Assembly: GCF_010119935.1 (NCBI RefSeq)
Contig: NZ_CP048209.1
Coordinates: 3,599,001-3,663,000, forward strand
Source: Paenibacillus lycopersici
GTDB taxonomy: Bacteria > Bacillota > Bacilli > Paenibacillales > Paenibacillaceae
Direction: 5' to 3'
Length of the DNA stretch: 64,000 nucleotides
This document shows, one piece after another, positions 1-8,528 of the stretch (position 1 is the stretch's first letter; each line of letters starts with the position of its first letter). The position numbers and the translations under genes were made by a program. Under the pieces are notes generated by a model that worked only from the letters and a program-made list of their open reading frames with translations, did no database searches and was not told the DNA's origin.

Positions 1-485
1 ACTCTCGCGTTATCCAGGATATTGGTGAAGTAATCTTGCGCGCGAAACGATATATCGCTTGACATCATGTCTTGCAAATTGACGAGCAGATGACGATTCG
101 CATAAGCCTCCATGGGCAATATATCCAGCTCCACCAGGTCAGGGCCTTTGCCGGCCAAGATGGCCGTATTCGCGCCGGTCAGGAACTTCTCCCTGTTAGC
201 CGCCGCTTCGTCCAAATCCTTCCCGTAAGACGGCGTTGCTTGAAGCCGTATCGTTACGTCGGGATGCAAGGATTCGTATTTCGTTACGGCCGTCTTCATC
301 CGATCGCTCAAATAATAGGTGGCGAACGTTAATGTGACAGGTTCGGAAGCATGCTCGCTTTCCAAAGGGGCTTGCGAAGGCGAAGCGGGTTCCGTCACCG
401 GTACTTCCGTCCCTTGGGAGCTGTTGCCGCTGCAAGCGGCGAGTAAGCAGACCAGGCTTGTCAAGGTCCATGCGATTTTCTTCAT
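1..485 (-). CDS. Extracellular solute-binding lipoprotein (partial, C-terminus beyond window)
   Basis: Reading leftwards from an ATG at 485, the frame stays open to base 1 (about 161 codons). The product starts MKKIAWTLTSLVCLLAAC, a lipoprotein signal peptide with an LAAC lipobox. A Ser/Pro/Glu-rich linker follows, then a segment (LTFATYYLSDRMKTAVTKYE) typical of the first strand and helix of family 1 ABC solute-binding proteins. GKGPDLVELDILPME fits the conserved region of sugar-binding members. A GAGGAA ribosome binding site lies just upstream of the ATG. It is expected to sit on the outer membrane face and deliver a sugar or oligosaccharide to an ABC importer, but no permease is visible because the gene runs off the window. 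The ligand cannot be told from the sequence. Confidence 0.85.
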   Translation of the reverse strand, partial: MKKIAWTLTSLVCLLAACSGNSSQGTEVPVTEPASPSQAPLESEHASEPVTLTFATYYLSDRMKTAVTKYESLHPDVTIRLQATPSYGKDLDEAAANREKFLTGANTAILAGKGPDLVELDILPMEAYANRHLLVNLQDMMSSDISFRAQDYFTNILDNAR

Positions 486-645
486 GTTCGTTCCTCATTT
501 CGGAAGGTAGTTGTCCGAAATTCAGGATAACGGAAAGTTATTGCCAAAGTGTGGCGCAGACGTAGCCGAATTGTTACGAGTTGGGGAATTGCGGGCAGCG
601 GTTGTGTTCTCTCGCGCCCATTATGAATGCAAGGCATCCGCACCG

Positions 646-674
646 TTGACAGATGAATGGATCCTCTATATAAT
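646..674 (+). promoter_or_regulatory. Consensus sigma-A promoter of the SDR-tetR operon
   Basis: TTGACA at 646-651 and TATAAT at 669-674 are separated by exactly 17 bases, a perfect housekeeping promoter. It points at the SDR gene at 719 and is followed directly by a palindromic operator, so strong transcription is probably held down by a repressor. Confidence 0.85.
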
Positions 675-703
675 TTAATTAAATGAACGGTTCATTTAAT
701 TAA
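675..703 (+). promoter_or_regulatory. Palindromic operator, probable TetR-family binding site
   Basis: A perfect 29-base palindrome has two 14-base arms (TTAATTAAATGAAC and its complement) around one central G. It starts right after the -10 box, so bound protein would cover the transcription start. The TGAAC-G-GTTCA core is typical of TetR-family operators. The second gene of the operon encodes a TetR regulator, so autoregulation is the simplest inference. Confidence 0.8.
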
Positions 704-718
704 TAGGAGGCATTCAAA

Positions 719-1630
719 ATGAGCGGAATTCGACAGGCGAACGGTCGCAGCCTAAGCGGGAAATACGTGGTGATTACCGGTGCGACGAGCGGCATCGGTT
801 TGGCAGCCGCACAAGAGTTAGCTGCCAGAGGGGCGAATTTGGGTATCGTTGCGCGTAATGCAGCCAAAGCGAAAGCGGTGGCCGAACAGATCCGGGCTTC
901 CTGCGGCAATCGGGTTACGGTGGACGTTTTCATCGCCGACATATCGTCCCAGCGGTCGATCCGCCGTGCGGCGGACGAAATTTTGGCGAAATGTCCGAAG
1001 ATTGATATTTTGATCAATAATGCAGGTGCCATGTTCGTTCATCATACGATGACGGAAGACGGAATCGAGATGACGCTGGCGGTCAACCATATCGCGCCAT
1101 TCTTGTTCACGACGCTGCTCCTGGATAGACTTGCGATGAGTGAACATGCCCGTGTCATTACAACGTCGTCCCACGGCCATAAGATGGCCATGAAAGGGAT
1201 CGATTTCGATGACTTGAGCGGCAAGCGTTATTTTGGGTTTCTGGGAAAACTGAAGGGCGGTCCTAATTTTCGATACGGCGAGACCAAGCTAGCGAACATC
1301 TTGTTTACCGCCGAGCTGGCACAGCGTATGAAGGACACGAATGTGGCTGCGTATTGCTTTGATCCCGGACTCGTCGCTACGAATTTCAATCGCGACAACG
1401 GCTGGATGGCCCGGATGACGACTGCCGCCATGATGAGATTCGCCCGTACGCCCGAGAAAGGCGCGGAGACCCTTGTATGGCTGGCGGAAACCGATGTCAA
1501 CAACCTGGAGAGCGGCTGTTATTACGCCGATAAGCGGGTGGGGACACAGTCGGCGCAAGCCCGGAGCATGGAAGCGGCGAAAAAGCTTTGGGAAGTTAGC
1601 GAATGGCAAACTCGCGCATCGGAAGCATAA
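719..1630 (+). CDS. Short-chain dehydrogenase/reductase (retinol dehydrogenase-like)
   Basis: A 303-residue classical-type SDR expected to carry out NAD(P)-dependent oxidoreduction of a carbonyl or alcohol substrate in the cytoplasm. The cofactor loop TGATSGIG is at residues 20-27, the structural NNAG motif near 100, the serine region (ITTSSHGHK) near 148, and the catalytic YGETK motif near 186-190. The stretch around FDPGLVATNF matches the retinol dehydrogenase/WWOX-like branch. An AGGAGG ribosome binding site at 705-710 sits 8 bases before the ATG. It is first in an operon with the tetR-like gene 37 bases downstream, behind a consensus promoter with a palindromic operator. The regulator probably senses the substrate or a toxic compound that this enzyme handles. 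The substrate is not predictable. Confidence 0.9.
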   Translation: MSGIRQANGRSLSGKYVVITGATSGIGLAAAQELAARGANLGIVARNAAKAKAVAEQIRASCGNRVTVDVFIADISSQRSIRRAADEILAKCPKIDILINNAGAMFVHHTMTEDGIEMTLAVNHIAPFLFTTLLLDRLAMSEHARVITTSSHGHKMAMKGIDFDDLSGKRYFGFLGKLKGGPNFRYGETKLANILFTAELAQRMKDTNVAAYCFDPGLVATNFNRDNGWMARMTTAAMMRFARTPEKGAETLVWLAETDVNNLESGCYYADKRVGTQSAQARSMEAAKKLWEVSEWQTRASEA

Positions 1631-1667
1631 TTGACGGGGCGACACGCAGAAGGGAAGAAGGATGACC

Positions 1668-2255
1668 ATGGCAAGAAAAGCGCAATCCGAACAAGTACAC
1701 GATGAACGCAAAGCTCATATCAAGCGAGCTGCGCTTAAAGTTTTCGCGGAGAAAGGGCTCGCCGGAACGAAGATGAGCTTGATCGCCGAGGAAGCGGGCA
1801 TCAGCCAAGGGCTGACGTATAAATATTTCGAATCCAAAGACGAAATCTTCGCGCTTCTCGTGGAAGAGGCGATCGAAGAATCCCAGGACGCCATTCGGAA
1901 TATGGGGCAATTGCCAGGTTCGCCCCTTGATCAGCTGAAGGCGTTCACGCTTCGGCTGCTGGACGAGAACCACAAGCATTATTTCATGCTCGTTCAACAA
2001 GCGCAAAAGTCGGAAGGGGTACCCCAGAGGGCCAAGGAAGCCATCGAGCGATATTCCCCCCGGGATACGATCGAGTCGTTGATTCCGATCTTCGTCCGGG
2101 GGCAGCAGGAAGGACAATTCGCGGAGGGCGATCCCTACGGCAGATTGATTCTGTTTCTGTCGGTCGTAACCGGTCTTATGCTTCAAGATGCCAAGGCGAT
2201 CGGAATCGACTGGACGCAGGAGGTTGATCGCCTGCTGGGCATCGTGAAGAAATAA
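1668..2255 (+). CDS. TetR/AcrR-family transcriptional regulator
   Basis: A 195-residue TetR-family repressor. The N-terminal helix-turn-helix (ALKVFAEKGLAGTKMSLIAE, then AGISQGLTYKYFESKDEIF) is clear at about residues 18-62. The remaining helices form the ligand-binding and dimerisation domain. Two ATGs are possible (1662 and 1668). The second is preferred because the AGAAGG ribosome binding site ends at 1661, too close to the first. It follows the SDR gene in the same transcript, and the 29-base palindrome at 675-703 is its likely target. Confidence 0.9.
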   Translation: MARKAQSEQVHDERKAHIKRAALKVFAEKGLAGTKMSLIAEEAGISQGLTYKYFESKDEIFALLVEEAIEESQDAIRNMGQLPGSPLDQLKAFTLRLLDENHKHYFMLVQQAQKSEGVPQRAKEAIERYSPRDTIESLIPIFVRGQQEGQFAEGDPYGRLILFLSVVTGLMLQDAKAIGIDWTQEVDRLLGIVKK

Positions 2256-2359
2256 GATGGTGCCGTCGGCGATGCCCCTCTATTTAATCTCCCGTTAATC
2301 TCCCGATATTCGTTTCGTCTTGAACCGATGCACAATTTATTATTCAATGGAGGTAGAGA

Positions 2360-2764
2360 ATGAATATACGTAATTGGGGACCAAAGTCAGTAACATTTTG
2401 GCTCGCGGGTGTCGTGACGCTGTTAATGCTGTATCTAGGCATACGAGGATTTGTCCAGCCAGAAGCTGCAATACGGGAGTTCGGCTTGCCCCTTCACGAC
2501 TCCGCGGATAAGAATCTTGTATACATCAAAGCAGATCGCGACCTTTTTATTGGAATCTTGCTCCTGCTCTTGATGATACTTCGTATGAGAAAAGCAATGC
2601 TTGTCGTGATGGTAACCTCCATTCTGATGCCAGCCATCGATGCAATACTGGTGCTTACGAAAGCAGCAGATACAAGACCTTCTTGGATCCATATTGTTTC
2701 TGCGGTATATGGAGTTGTTGTCGGTTATATGCTGTATCGGGAAGAACGGCGTATGCGATCTTGA
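2360..2764 (+). CDS. DUF4267-like small membrane protein
   Basis: A 134-residue hydrophobic protein with about four predicted membrane helices (roughly residues 11-30, 60-73, 77-98 and 106-125) and basic ends (RMRK, REERRMRS). Length and layout fit the DUF4267 family, whose function is unknown. A GGAGG site lies 8 bases before the ATG. It follows the tetR-like gene by about 100 bases without an obvious terminator between them. Confidence 0.6.
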   Translation: MNIRNWGPKSVTFWLAGVVTLLMLYLGIRGFVQPEAAIREFGLPLHDSADKNLVYIKADRDLFIGILLLLLMILRMRKAMLVVMVTSILMPAIDAILVLTKAADTRPSWIHIVSAVYGVVVGYMLYREERRMRS

Positions 2765-2822
2765 ATTGGGATAAAATGTCATGAAGATTAATTTCAAATG
2801 CGGAGTGGAGGGGCTTTCGCTT

Positions 2823-3719
2823 ATGCGACGTAAAATCGCGCAGCTTACCTGTTGTTTACTGCCCGTAATCGGTCTGGTAGTCACCGGTTGTTCTTCAAGC
2901 TCGATGGAGACTAGTAACGCGAAGGCCGTTTCCAACATCCAGGACGTTGAAATTGACAGCAAGGCATTGGCGACGACTATGCGATTCGATGTTTATACGC
3001 CGCCAGGCTATAACCCAAAGGCGCGGTATCCGGTAGTTTACATGCTTTATGGCTATGGCGGAAATCGCGATTACGTTTTTGAAAATATGGGCCTAGGCGA
3101 AGTTTCCGATCGTCTCGTTCAACAAGGTACTATCGTGCCCATGCTTATCGTTTCTCCTGATTACGGGAATAGCTTCGCGGTAAACACGGTCCCCGGACAA
3201 GGCGTGAATCCAGGCGGCGTAGATGAAGGCAATTATGAGGACTACTTAGTAGAAGAGGTCATACCCTACGTAGATTCTCATTACAGCACAATCGCCTCGC
3301 GGGAAGGCCGCTATGTCGGCGGCTTCTCGATGGGGGGTTACGCCGCTCTTTACCTCGGTTTTAACCACGCGGACCTCTTCAGTAAGATTGGGGGACATAG
3401 CGCTGCAATCTGGGATTATACGGATAATGATCAATATATGGACCAGCGTGACTGGCTGTTCCCCACCGAGGCATTACGGGAGCAGCGGGATCCTTTTAAA
3501 CTGGCCGTTAGCCGCAACCTGAATGACGTGGACATCTACCTCGATGCGGGAAGCTCCGATCAGCTAGCAGAAGCGGATCAGGAACTGTATGCCCTATTGA
3601 AAAGCAGGCATGTTGAAGCGGAGTGGCATGCCAATCCCGGTGATCATTCCGTATCCTATTGGACGGAGCATTTTGAAGATTATTTGAAATTTTACTCTGG
3701 TGAAGTTGGATCAAAGTGA
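2823..3719 (+). CDS. Esterase D-like alpha/beta hydrolase, lipoprotein
   Basis: A 298-residue secreted alpha/beta hydrolase of the putative esterase (PF00756) type. The start at 2823 is preferred over the in-frame ATG at 2781 because GGAGGGG lies 9 bases upstream and because it gives a clean lipoprotein signal MRRKIAQLTCCLLPVIGLVV ending in the lipobox VTGC. FDVYTPPGYNPKARYPVVYM is the usual entry strand. The nucleophile elbow is GGFSMGG (Ser), and DAGSSD and the late GDHSVSYW supply the acid and histidine candidates. Relatives hydrolyse acetyl, feruloyl or glutathione esters. The lipid anchor puts this one at the cell surface, but the substrate is unknown. Confidence 0.85.
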   Translation: MRRKIAQLTCCLLPVIGLVVTGCSSSSMETSNAKAVSNIQDVEIDSKALATTMRFDVYTPPGYNPKARYPVVYMLYGYGGNRDYVFENMGLGEVSDRLVQQGTIVPMLIVSPDYGNSFAVNTVPGQGVNPGGVDEGNYEDYLVEEVIPYVDSHYSTIASREGRYVGGFSMGGYAALYLGFNHADLFSKIGGHSAAIWDYTDNDQYMDQRDWLFPTEALREQRDPFKLAVSRNLNDVDIYLDAGSSDQLAEADQELYALLKSRHVEAEWHANPGDHSVSYWTEHFEDYLKFYSGEVGSK

Positions 3720-3763
3720 ACCGTCGGGAGCCGCAAGCGAACCTGCCTTTTCGCTGCCTTAGG

Positions 3764-3785
3764 AGGAGCTCAGGCCGCAGCTCCT
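3764..3785 (+). terminator. Short hairpin after the esterase gene, weak terminator candidate
   Basis: AGGAGCT and AGCTCCT form a 7-bp stem with an 8-base loop about 45 bases after the esterase stop. There is no clear T-run, so the terminator role is uncertain. Nothing else was recognised in the 178 bases before the next gene. Confidence 0.3.
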
Positions 3786-3897
3786 ATATCTCCTGACCGG
3801 ACTCGGGCCAGCCGATAAAAAACAGTTAAATAAAAACGTTCCTTTGTAATGAAATGGGGGAAATGTCACAATTATAGCCATAACCAACAGGAGGCGA

Positions 3898-5619
3898 ATG
3901 GCTATTAACAGACTCATCAAATTATTAGGCTCATGTGATCTCTCCGATGTGACTTCATTAAGAGCCTTATATAAGAACGATAACGTTTATTCCTACCACG
4001 GAGTCACGATCGTATGCAATGAAACGCATAAATCAAAACCTGAATTCGTCAAGTTTACGCTTCGGATTCCCGTACAGCTGTTAAGCCTAGAAAGCCGCGA
4101 CAGCACTTTGGACGGTTCAACGGCCGACTTCTGTTTGCGGGCTTTTGTTTCGCTTATCGAACAGATCGATTTGGCGCAAGAGCATAAGACGGGGAAAGAG
4201 AAATTCACGGGCAAAATATACGTTCATGCACCTAATCAAAAAGTCATTGCCCGCAACAGCTGTTTTCTTAAAGATGACATGCTGAATCTCGCGATGGTCA
4301 TCCGTTTCCCTGTGCACATGATGGAGAAACGGAATGTCGTGGCAGGCAAATTATCCGTGAAGATCGTGAGAAAGGAATTGGGAAAGGCGATCAGAGATTT
4401 TGTAGACTTCTTCGACCATGATGCCTGCGTTCGATTTAATACCGTGTATAGAAGACAGATGGAGATCAGAAGTTTATTGCAAGAGCGCAAGCTGGTAAGC
4501 TTTATAGCCAATAACAGTGTTCTGCCGCGGGGGAAAGGAGACCAACCGCTAGGCGAGGCCGTTCCTTTTATTTCCCCGACGGAAGATGAAATCGAATTTA
4601 CATTATCGGACGGCTTTGTGATTAGAGGCATGGGGATCGCCGAAGGCGTGACCGTTATAACCGGAGGCGGCTATTCAGGGAAAAGCACGCTGTTAGACAG
4701 CATGTTATCGGGCATTTACAATCATGTTCTTGGGGATGGGCGCGAGTACTGCATAACCGAAGAGAGAAGCTGCAAAATCATTGCAGAGGATGGCCGCAGC
4801 GTAACTTCCCTGGACATTACGCCTTTTATACGGGATATTCCGCATTCCAATACCAAGGCCTTTAGTTCCAAGCATGCCAGCGGAAGCACCTCGCAAGCGG
4901 CCAATATTATCGAAGCCGTATCCTTCGGATGCAAGGCATTGCTGATTGACGAAGACCGAACGGCTACCAACTTCATGATACGCGATTCCCGCATGAAGCA
5001 AATCATTCAAGACGATCCCATCGTCCCTTTTACGGATCGCGTCCGTCATTTGTATACCAAAGCGGGGGTTTCGACCATTCTAATTATTGGCGGAACCAGT
5101 GAATATCTGGATTTGGCCGATCATGTGTACATGATGAAGAACTATACCCTGCATAACTTTAATCGCGAATTAAAGCCATCCAGGCAACATACGTATGCAT
5201 TCTATGAAAGAGAAGATGCGCATGAGGTGCAGTGGAAGCTGGAGAGATGGGTGAAGACGGACTCTCTGACCACTTTCAAAAGGGATGCGGAGAGCAATCG
5301 GATCTTCGAATATGTGAATGTCGGCAGCAATACGATTCAGCTGGGCAAAGACACGGTGGATGTTTCTCGCTTGGATACGATTGTTTCACAGCAGCAAGTA
5401 GCGACCATTGCCTATATCATCCGATATATGGCCAACCGGACGAGGGAACCGAAATTCAATTTATATCGTTCCGTTCAAGACGTATTCGCCCTTCTCTCCG
5501 AACAAGGGCTTGATGCCATCTATTCCAACAGCTTTGACATTCCGCATGACCTGGAATTACCCGCTTTGCACGATGTTTTGTTTGCTTTCTCCAGAATGAG
5601 CTCTCCGGTATATGAGTAA
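3898..5619 (+). CDS. Predicted ATPase of the ABC class (COG3044 type)
   Basis: A 573-residue soluble P-loop ATPase resembling the ABC_ATPase family of unknown role. A long N-terminal domain (about 1-240) precedes the nucleotide-binding part. The Walker A loop is GGGYSGKST (about 255-263), a signature-like HASGSTSQAANI follows near 325, and the Walker B strand KALLIDEDRTATNFM is near 346. An H-loop-like switch segment (TILIIGGTSEYLDLADHVYMM) follows. There are no membrane helices and no transporter partner nearby, so import or export is unlikely. An AGGAGG site sits only 3 bases from the ATG, which is close but workable. The gene stands alone between intergenic gaps. Confidence 0.85.
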   Translation: MAINRLIKLLGSCDLSDVTSLRALYKNDNVYSYHGVTIVCNETHKSKPEFVKFTLRIPVQLLSLESRDSTLDGSTADFCLRAFVSLIEQIDLAQEHKTGKEKFTGKIYVHAPNQKVIARNSCFLKDDMLNLAMVIRFPVHMMEKRNVVAGKLSVKIVRKELGKAIRDFVDFFDHDACVRFNTVYRRQMEIRSLLQERKLVSFIANNSVLPRGKGDQPLGEAVPFISPTEDEIEFTLSDGFVIRGMGIAEGVTVITGGGYSGKSTLLDSMLSGIYNHVLGDGREYCITEERSCKIIAEDGRSVTSLDITPFIRDIPHSNTKAFSSKHASGSTSQAANIIEAVSFGCKALLIDEDRTATNFMIRDSRMKQIIQDDPIVPFTDRVRHLYTKAGVSTILIIGGTSEYLDLADHVYMMKNYTLHNFNRELKPSRQHTYAFYEREDAHEVQWKLERWVKTDSLTTFKRDAESNRIFEYVNVGSNTIQLGKDTVDVSRLDTIVSQQQVATIAYIIRYMANRTREPKFNLYRSVQDVFALLSEQGLDAIYSNSFDIPHDLELPALHDVLFAFSRMSSPVYE

Positions 5620-5744
5620 GCAGAGGACGGCTTGCCAGGAAATCGCCGGGCAGGGTAGTTGAATAACGCATTGCCATGAGTTACTGTAAAATAAAGGGCG
5701 TTTCTTCCAGTTCGGATCGTCTGTGATTAGAACGGAGGTTAGAT

Positions 5745-6095
5745 GTGAAAGTAACACGAATCGTCACCAATGTAGACACACGGGATATCGCGGCAGCAAA
5801 ATGCTTTTATCAGGACGTCCTCGGACTTGATTTGTTGATGGATCATGGTTGGATTCGAACATACGGTTCACCCGGGGAGATGAATATTCAAATTAGTTTT
5901 GCCTCAGAAGGCGGCTCCCGCACGCCTACGCCTGATCTGTCCATCGAAGTCGATGATGTCCATGTTGCTTATGAACGCATGACACGCGCTGGATTTCAGA
6001 TCGAATATGGTCCAGTCGATGAACCTTGGGGCGTTCGGCGATTCTATGTCCGCGACCCGTTTGGCAAACTTATTAACATTCTTGCTCATGAATAG
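5745..6095 (+). CDS. VOC-family (glyoxalase/bleomycin-resistance fold) protein
   Basis: A 116-residue single VOC module. It opens KVTRIVTNVDTRDIAAAKCF, followed by YQDVLGLDLLMD, and ends GVRRFYVRDPFGKLINIL, the two hallmark halves of the paired beta-alpha-beta-beta-beta fold. The GTG at 5745 is chosen because GGAGG lies 6 bases upstream. An overlapping ATG at 5743 is in another frame. Members include lyases, dioxygenases and drug-binding proteins, and the ligand cannot be assigned. It lies 98 bases upstream of the sigma factor gene. Confidence 0.85.
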   Translation: MKVTRIVTNVDTRDIAAAKCFYQDVLGLDLLMDHGWIRTYGSPGEMNIQISFASEGGSRTPTPDLSIEVDDVHVAYERMTRAGFQIEYGPVDEPWGVRRFYVRDPFGKLINILAHE

Positions 6096-6193
6096 TGATA
6101 CCCAGCGGTCAATAGCGCAGGTATTGAGGCTGTCCGCTTCATTAACTATATTGAAGGTACCGCCCTTCGGGGAGATCGTTAAGGGAGGCCGCG

Positions 6194-7150
6194 ATGAACG
6201 AGACCGCATTTGACGAACCATTATTTGCAAGCTTGAAGCCGGGCTTGACCTCGTTCTGTTACCGGATGCTAGGCTCCATGGACGATGCGGAGGATGCCGT
6301 TCAGGAGACGAGTATTCGGGTCTGGCAGAGCCGGAGCACGTTCAGACAGGATTCCTCGTTCAAAACGTGGGTCTATCGGATTGCCTCCAACCTGTGCTTG
6401 GACAAGCTGCGACAATCCAAACGGCGCGCGCTTCCCGTTGACCTGTTCGATCCGGCCGTCGCCATCGTCGAGCCGCGCGACACGCTGCCAGACTCTGCCT
6501 GGATCTGGCCGTCTACCGGCTTCGGGGACGATCCGGCGGATCGGCTCGTCCGCAGAGAGACCCTTCGACTGTGCTTCATCGCTCTCCTGCAGACCTTGCC
6601 TCCGCGGCAGCGCGCGGCACTCATTTTGAAGGATGTCTTCGAATGGTCCTCCAAGCAGATCGCGGAAACGTTGGCGATGTCGCCGGCAGCGGTGAACAGC
6701 GCCTTGCAGAGAGCACGGGAGACGATGGACCGGGCGCAGCTTCGCTCGGATGAGCTCTGCAGCATGGACGTTCGACCGGAGCAGCAGCTGCTGGCCCGGT
6801 ATGTGGAGGCCTTTGAGCAATTCGATATCGCTGCGCTCGTCGCGTTGTTTCACGAGGAAGGCTGCATGTCGATGCCGCCCTTCGAGATGTGGATCCGCGG
6901 CAAGGAAGAGTTGTCCGCGTTCTATTCGCTTACTCGCTGGCATTGCGAAGGTTCGCGATTCGTGCCCATTACGGTGAATGGCGGTTATCCGGCGTTGGCC
7001 CAGTATATGCCGGACCAATCGGGCCCTGGCCTGGTACCCTGGGGCATCCACGTCATCGAAACCAAAGCTAATCAAATCCTGCACGTTCAAAACTTCATTC
7101 ATACGCCATTATTTTCGCGATTTGGGCTGCCTGAGCGAATGGACCAATGA
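6194..7150 (+). CDS. SigX5-like ECF sigma factor with C-terminal SnoaL-like domain
   Basis: A 318-residue sigma-70 family protein of the long ECF type. Region 2 (YRMLGSMDDAEDAVQETSIRVWQ, about 20-75) and region 4 (LPPRQRAALILKDVFEW, then SSKQIAETLAMSPAAVNSAL, about 130-180) are followed by about 120 residues resembling a SnoaL/NTF2-like domain (FEQFDIAALVALFHEEG and MSMPPFEMWIRGKEELSAF). In this group the C-terminal domain modulates activity in place of a separate anti-sigma factor. GGGAGG lies 6 bases before the ATG. An SRPBCC protein follows directly and may be in the same transcript. Confidence 0.9.
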   Translation: MNETAFDEPLFASLKPGLTSFCYRMLGSMDDAEDAVQETSIRVWQSRSTFRQDSSFKTWVYRIASNLCLDKLRQSKRRALPVDLFDPAVAIVEPRDTLPDSAWIWPSTGFGDDPADRLVRRETLRLCFIALLQTLPPRQRAALILKDVFEWSSKQIAETLAMSPAAVNSALQRARETMDRAQLRSDELCSMDVRPEQQLLARYVEAFEQFDIAALVALFHEEGCMSMPPFEMWIRGKEELSAFYSLTRWHCEGSRFVPITVNGGYPALAQYMPDQSGPGLVPWGIHVIETKANQILHVQNFIHTPLFSRFGLPERMDQ

Positions 7151-7226
7151 ATTTCGCCATGGGCTTGCGTCTATATTATTGAGGATAGCCAAACGACGAC
7201 TCATAGGAGAGAGGTGTTTTTTAATA

Positions 7227-7652
7227 ATGGAAACGAATCAACCGACGAAAGTAACCGTGCAAACCGTCATTCAAGCCCCTGTCGAGAAGGTGTGGCGCTA
7301 TTGGACCGAGCCGGACCACATCACGAAGTGGAATCAAGCGTCCTCGGACTGGCATGCGCCGCGAGCCGAAAACGATCTGCGGGCCGGCGGCAAGTTTCTG
7401 ACGCGAATGGAAGCGAAGGATGGCAGCATGGGCTTTGATTTTGGCGGCGTCTACGATGTCGTGAATCGGCATGAGGCGATCGGCTACGCCATGGGAGACG
7501 GAAGAAGAGTGGATATTGCTTTCGTCGATCAAGGGAATGAGACGAAGGTCATTGAAACGTTCGACGCGGAGAGCTCCAATCCCGTCGAATTCCAGCAAGC
7601 AGGCTGGCAAGCGATCATGGACCATTTCAAAGCCTATACCGAACAAAACTAA
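7227..7652 (+). CDS. SRPBCC-family (AHSA1-like) protein
   Basis: A 141-residue START/AHSA1-like protein opening METNQPTKVTVQTVIQAPVE, then KVWRYWTEPDHITKWNQAS, the usual first strand and helix. It continues with GGKFLTRMEAKDGSMGFDF and ends with WQAIMDHFKAYTEQN. These proteins form a hydrophobic cavity for small ligands. The frame is open further upstream, but the ATG at 7227 matches the family N-terminus and is preceded by AGGAGAGAGG at 7205-7214. It probably shares a transcript with the sigma factor and is closed by a strong terminator. Confidence 0.9.
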   Translation: METNQPTKVTVQTVIQAPVEKVWRYWTEPDHITKWNQASSDWHAPRAENDLRAGGKFLTRMEAKDGSMGFDFGGVYDVVNRHEAIGYAMGDGRRVDIAFVDQGNETKVIETFDAESSNPVEFQQAGWQAIMDHFKAYTEQN

Positions 7653-7665
7653 TCATCGCGAAGAA

Positions 7666-7697
7666 GACGCCGGGGAAGATGCCCGGCGTCTTTCTTT
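7666..7697 (+). terminator. Rho-independent terminator after the sigma factor/SRPBCC genes
   Basis: GACGCCGGG and CCCGGCGTC form a perfect 9-bp stem with a 7-base loop, followed by TTTCTTT. It lies between this gene and the convergent VOC gene. Confidence 0.9.
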
Positions 7698-7736
7698 GCG
7701 AACCCTCGTACGAGCGTGATCTCCGTTAGCCTTAAC

Positions 7737-8147
7737 CTAGTGCGCTTCCATGTTCATGCAGTTAATGGCCCACAGATGGCCGTCCAAGTCCACGAAGCCC
7801 CAATGATACATGGACCCATGATATTCAGGTTCAGCGTGCAATTGCCCGCCCAAGGAAACCGCGGTATTCACGATTTCATCGACCTTGTCCCGGCTTTCGA
7901 AGGCCAATGCGATCGTCATCTGCGCATACTTGCTCGTATCGACGGATTCCTTCTCCGTGAGCGTATTAAAGAATGCTTGCTTGATCAGCATGACCTGCAG
8001 GTTGTCGCCGATTACGATGGCTGCCGAATTCTCGTTCCCGGGGAACTGCGGGTTGCGCTCGAAGCCGAGTCCGGTGAAGAACGCTTGCGATCGTGCTACG
8101 TCGAGTACAGGCAGGTTGAAGCTCGTGAATGCGGACGTTAACGCCAT
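7737..8147 (-). CDS. VOC-family protein (PhnB/glyoxalase-like)
   Basis: A 136-residue VOC protein read leftwards. It begins MALTSAFTSFNLPVLDVARS, has FFTGLGFERNPQFPGNENSAAIVIGDNLQVMLI as the first module, and ends with HWGFVDLDGHLWAINCMNM. The ATG at 8147 is preferred over the TTG at 8153 because AGAGGTG is correctly spaced only for the ATG. Relatives bind small metabolites or antibiotics, and function is open. It is the last ordinary chromosomal gene before the cassette array. Confidence 0.85.
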   Translation of the reverse strand: MALTSAFTSFNLPVLDVARSQAFFTGLGFERNPQFPGNENSAAIVIGDNLQVMLIKQAFFNTLTEKESVDTSKYAQMTIALAFESRDKVDEIVNTAVSLGGQLHAEPEYHGSMYHWGFVDLDGHLWAINCMNMEAH

Positions 8148-8464
8148 TTTCAATACACCTCTTCTTCAAATTGGTTTGTGTTCATTCATGCTTTCGATTA
8201 CATAGACGACAGCCGATCCGGGAATTCATCGGTCTCCTGGATTCGGAAACGTAAATTCAATAAAAAATGAGGGGATCGAGCGACGGAGTGAGGGAACGGT
8301 ATGGAAATTAATGATAAAAACGAAGTAGGAAAGAAAAAAGCCCGAAACCGCCGCCATTCCAGTAATCTAACTATGAGGTGGAACTGGTTACCAGCATGAA
8401 GCTAGCGGGCAGGATAGTTCCAATGTTTCGCGAATACCCTATATATGGAATTATTACGAAGTAC
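8148..8464. other. Intergenic stretch left of the cassette array
   Basis: No gene, hairpin terminator or recombinase gene was recognised here. It contains the divergent promoter area of the VOC gene. ATCTAAC at about 8371 looks like a left recombination box, but it is not followed by the ATTCACG arm found in the real sites, so it was not called. An integron platform would normally carry an integrase gene and attI at such an edge; neither is evident. Confidence 0.5.
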
Positions 8465-8485
8465 GTGAATAAGACGTTAACTGAA
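8465..8485 (+). repeat. Right half of an attC-like site (left end of array)
   Basis: GTGAATAAGACGTTAACTGAA matches the right arm of the other sites (GTGAATACAAGAACGTTATCTGAA type). The left arm is not recognisable upstream. Its box GTTAACTGAA complements the left box of the next site (ATCAGCTAAC) at 8 of 10 positions, so it defines the start of the first cassette. It may be a truncated attC or an attI-like site. Confidence 0.6.
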
Positions 8486-8528
8486 ATTGCTGTAAAAAAC
8501 TGAATAGATTAATAGCGGAGGAGATTCC

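Noticed and set aside
8365..8378. ATCTAAC near 8371 as the left box of the first attC-like site
   Set aside because: The ATTCACG arm and inner stem are missing, so the resemblance is limited to seven bases.
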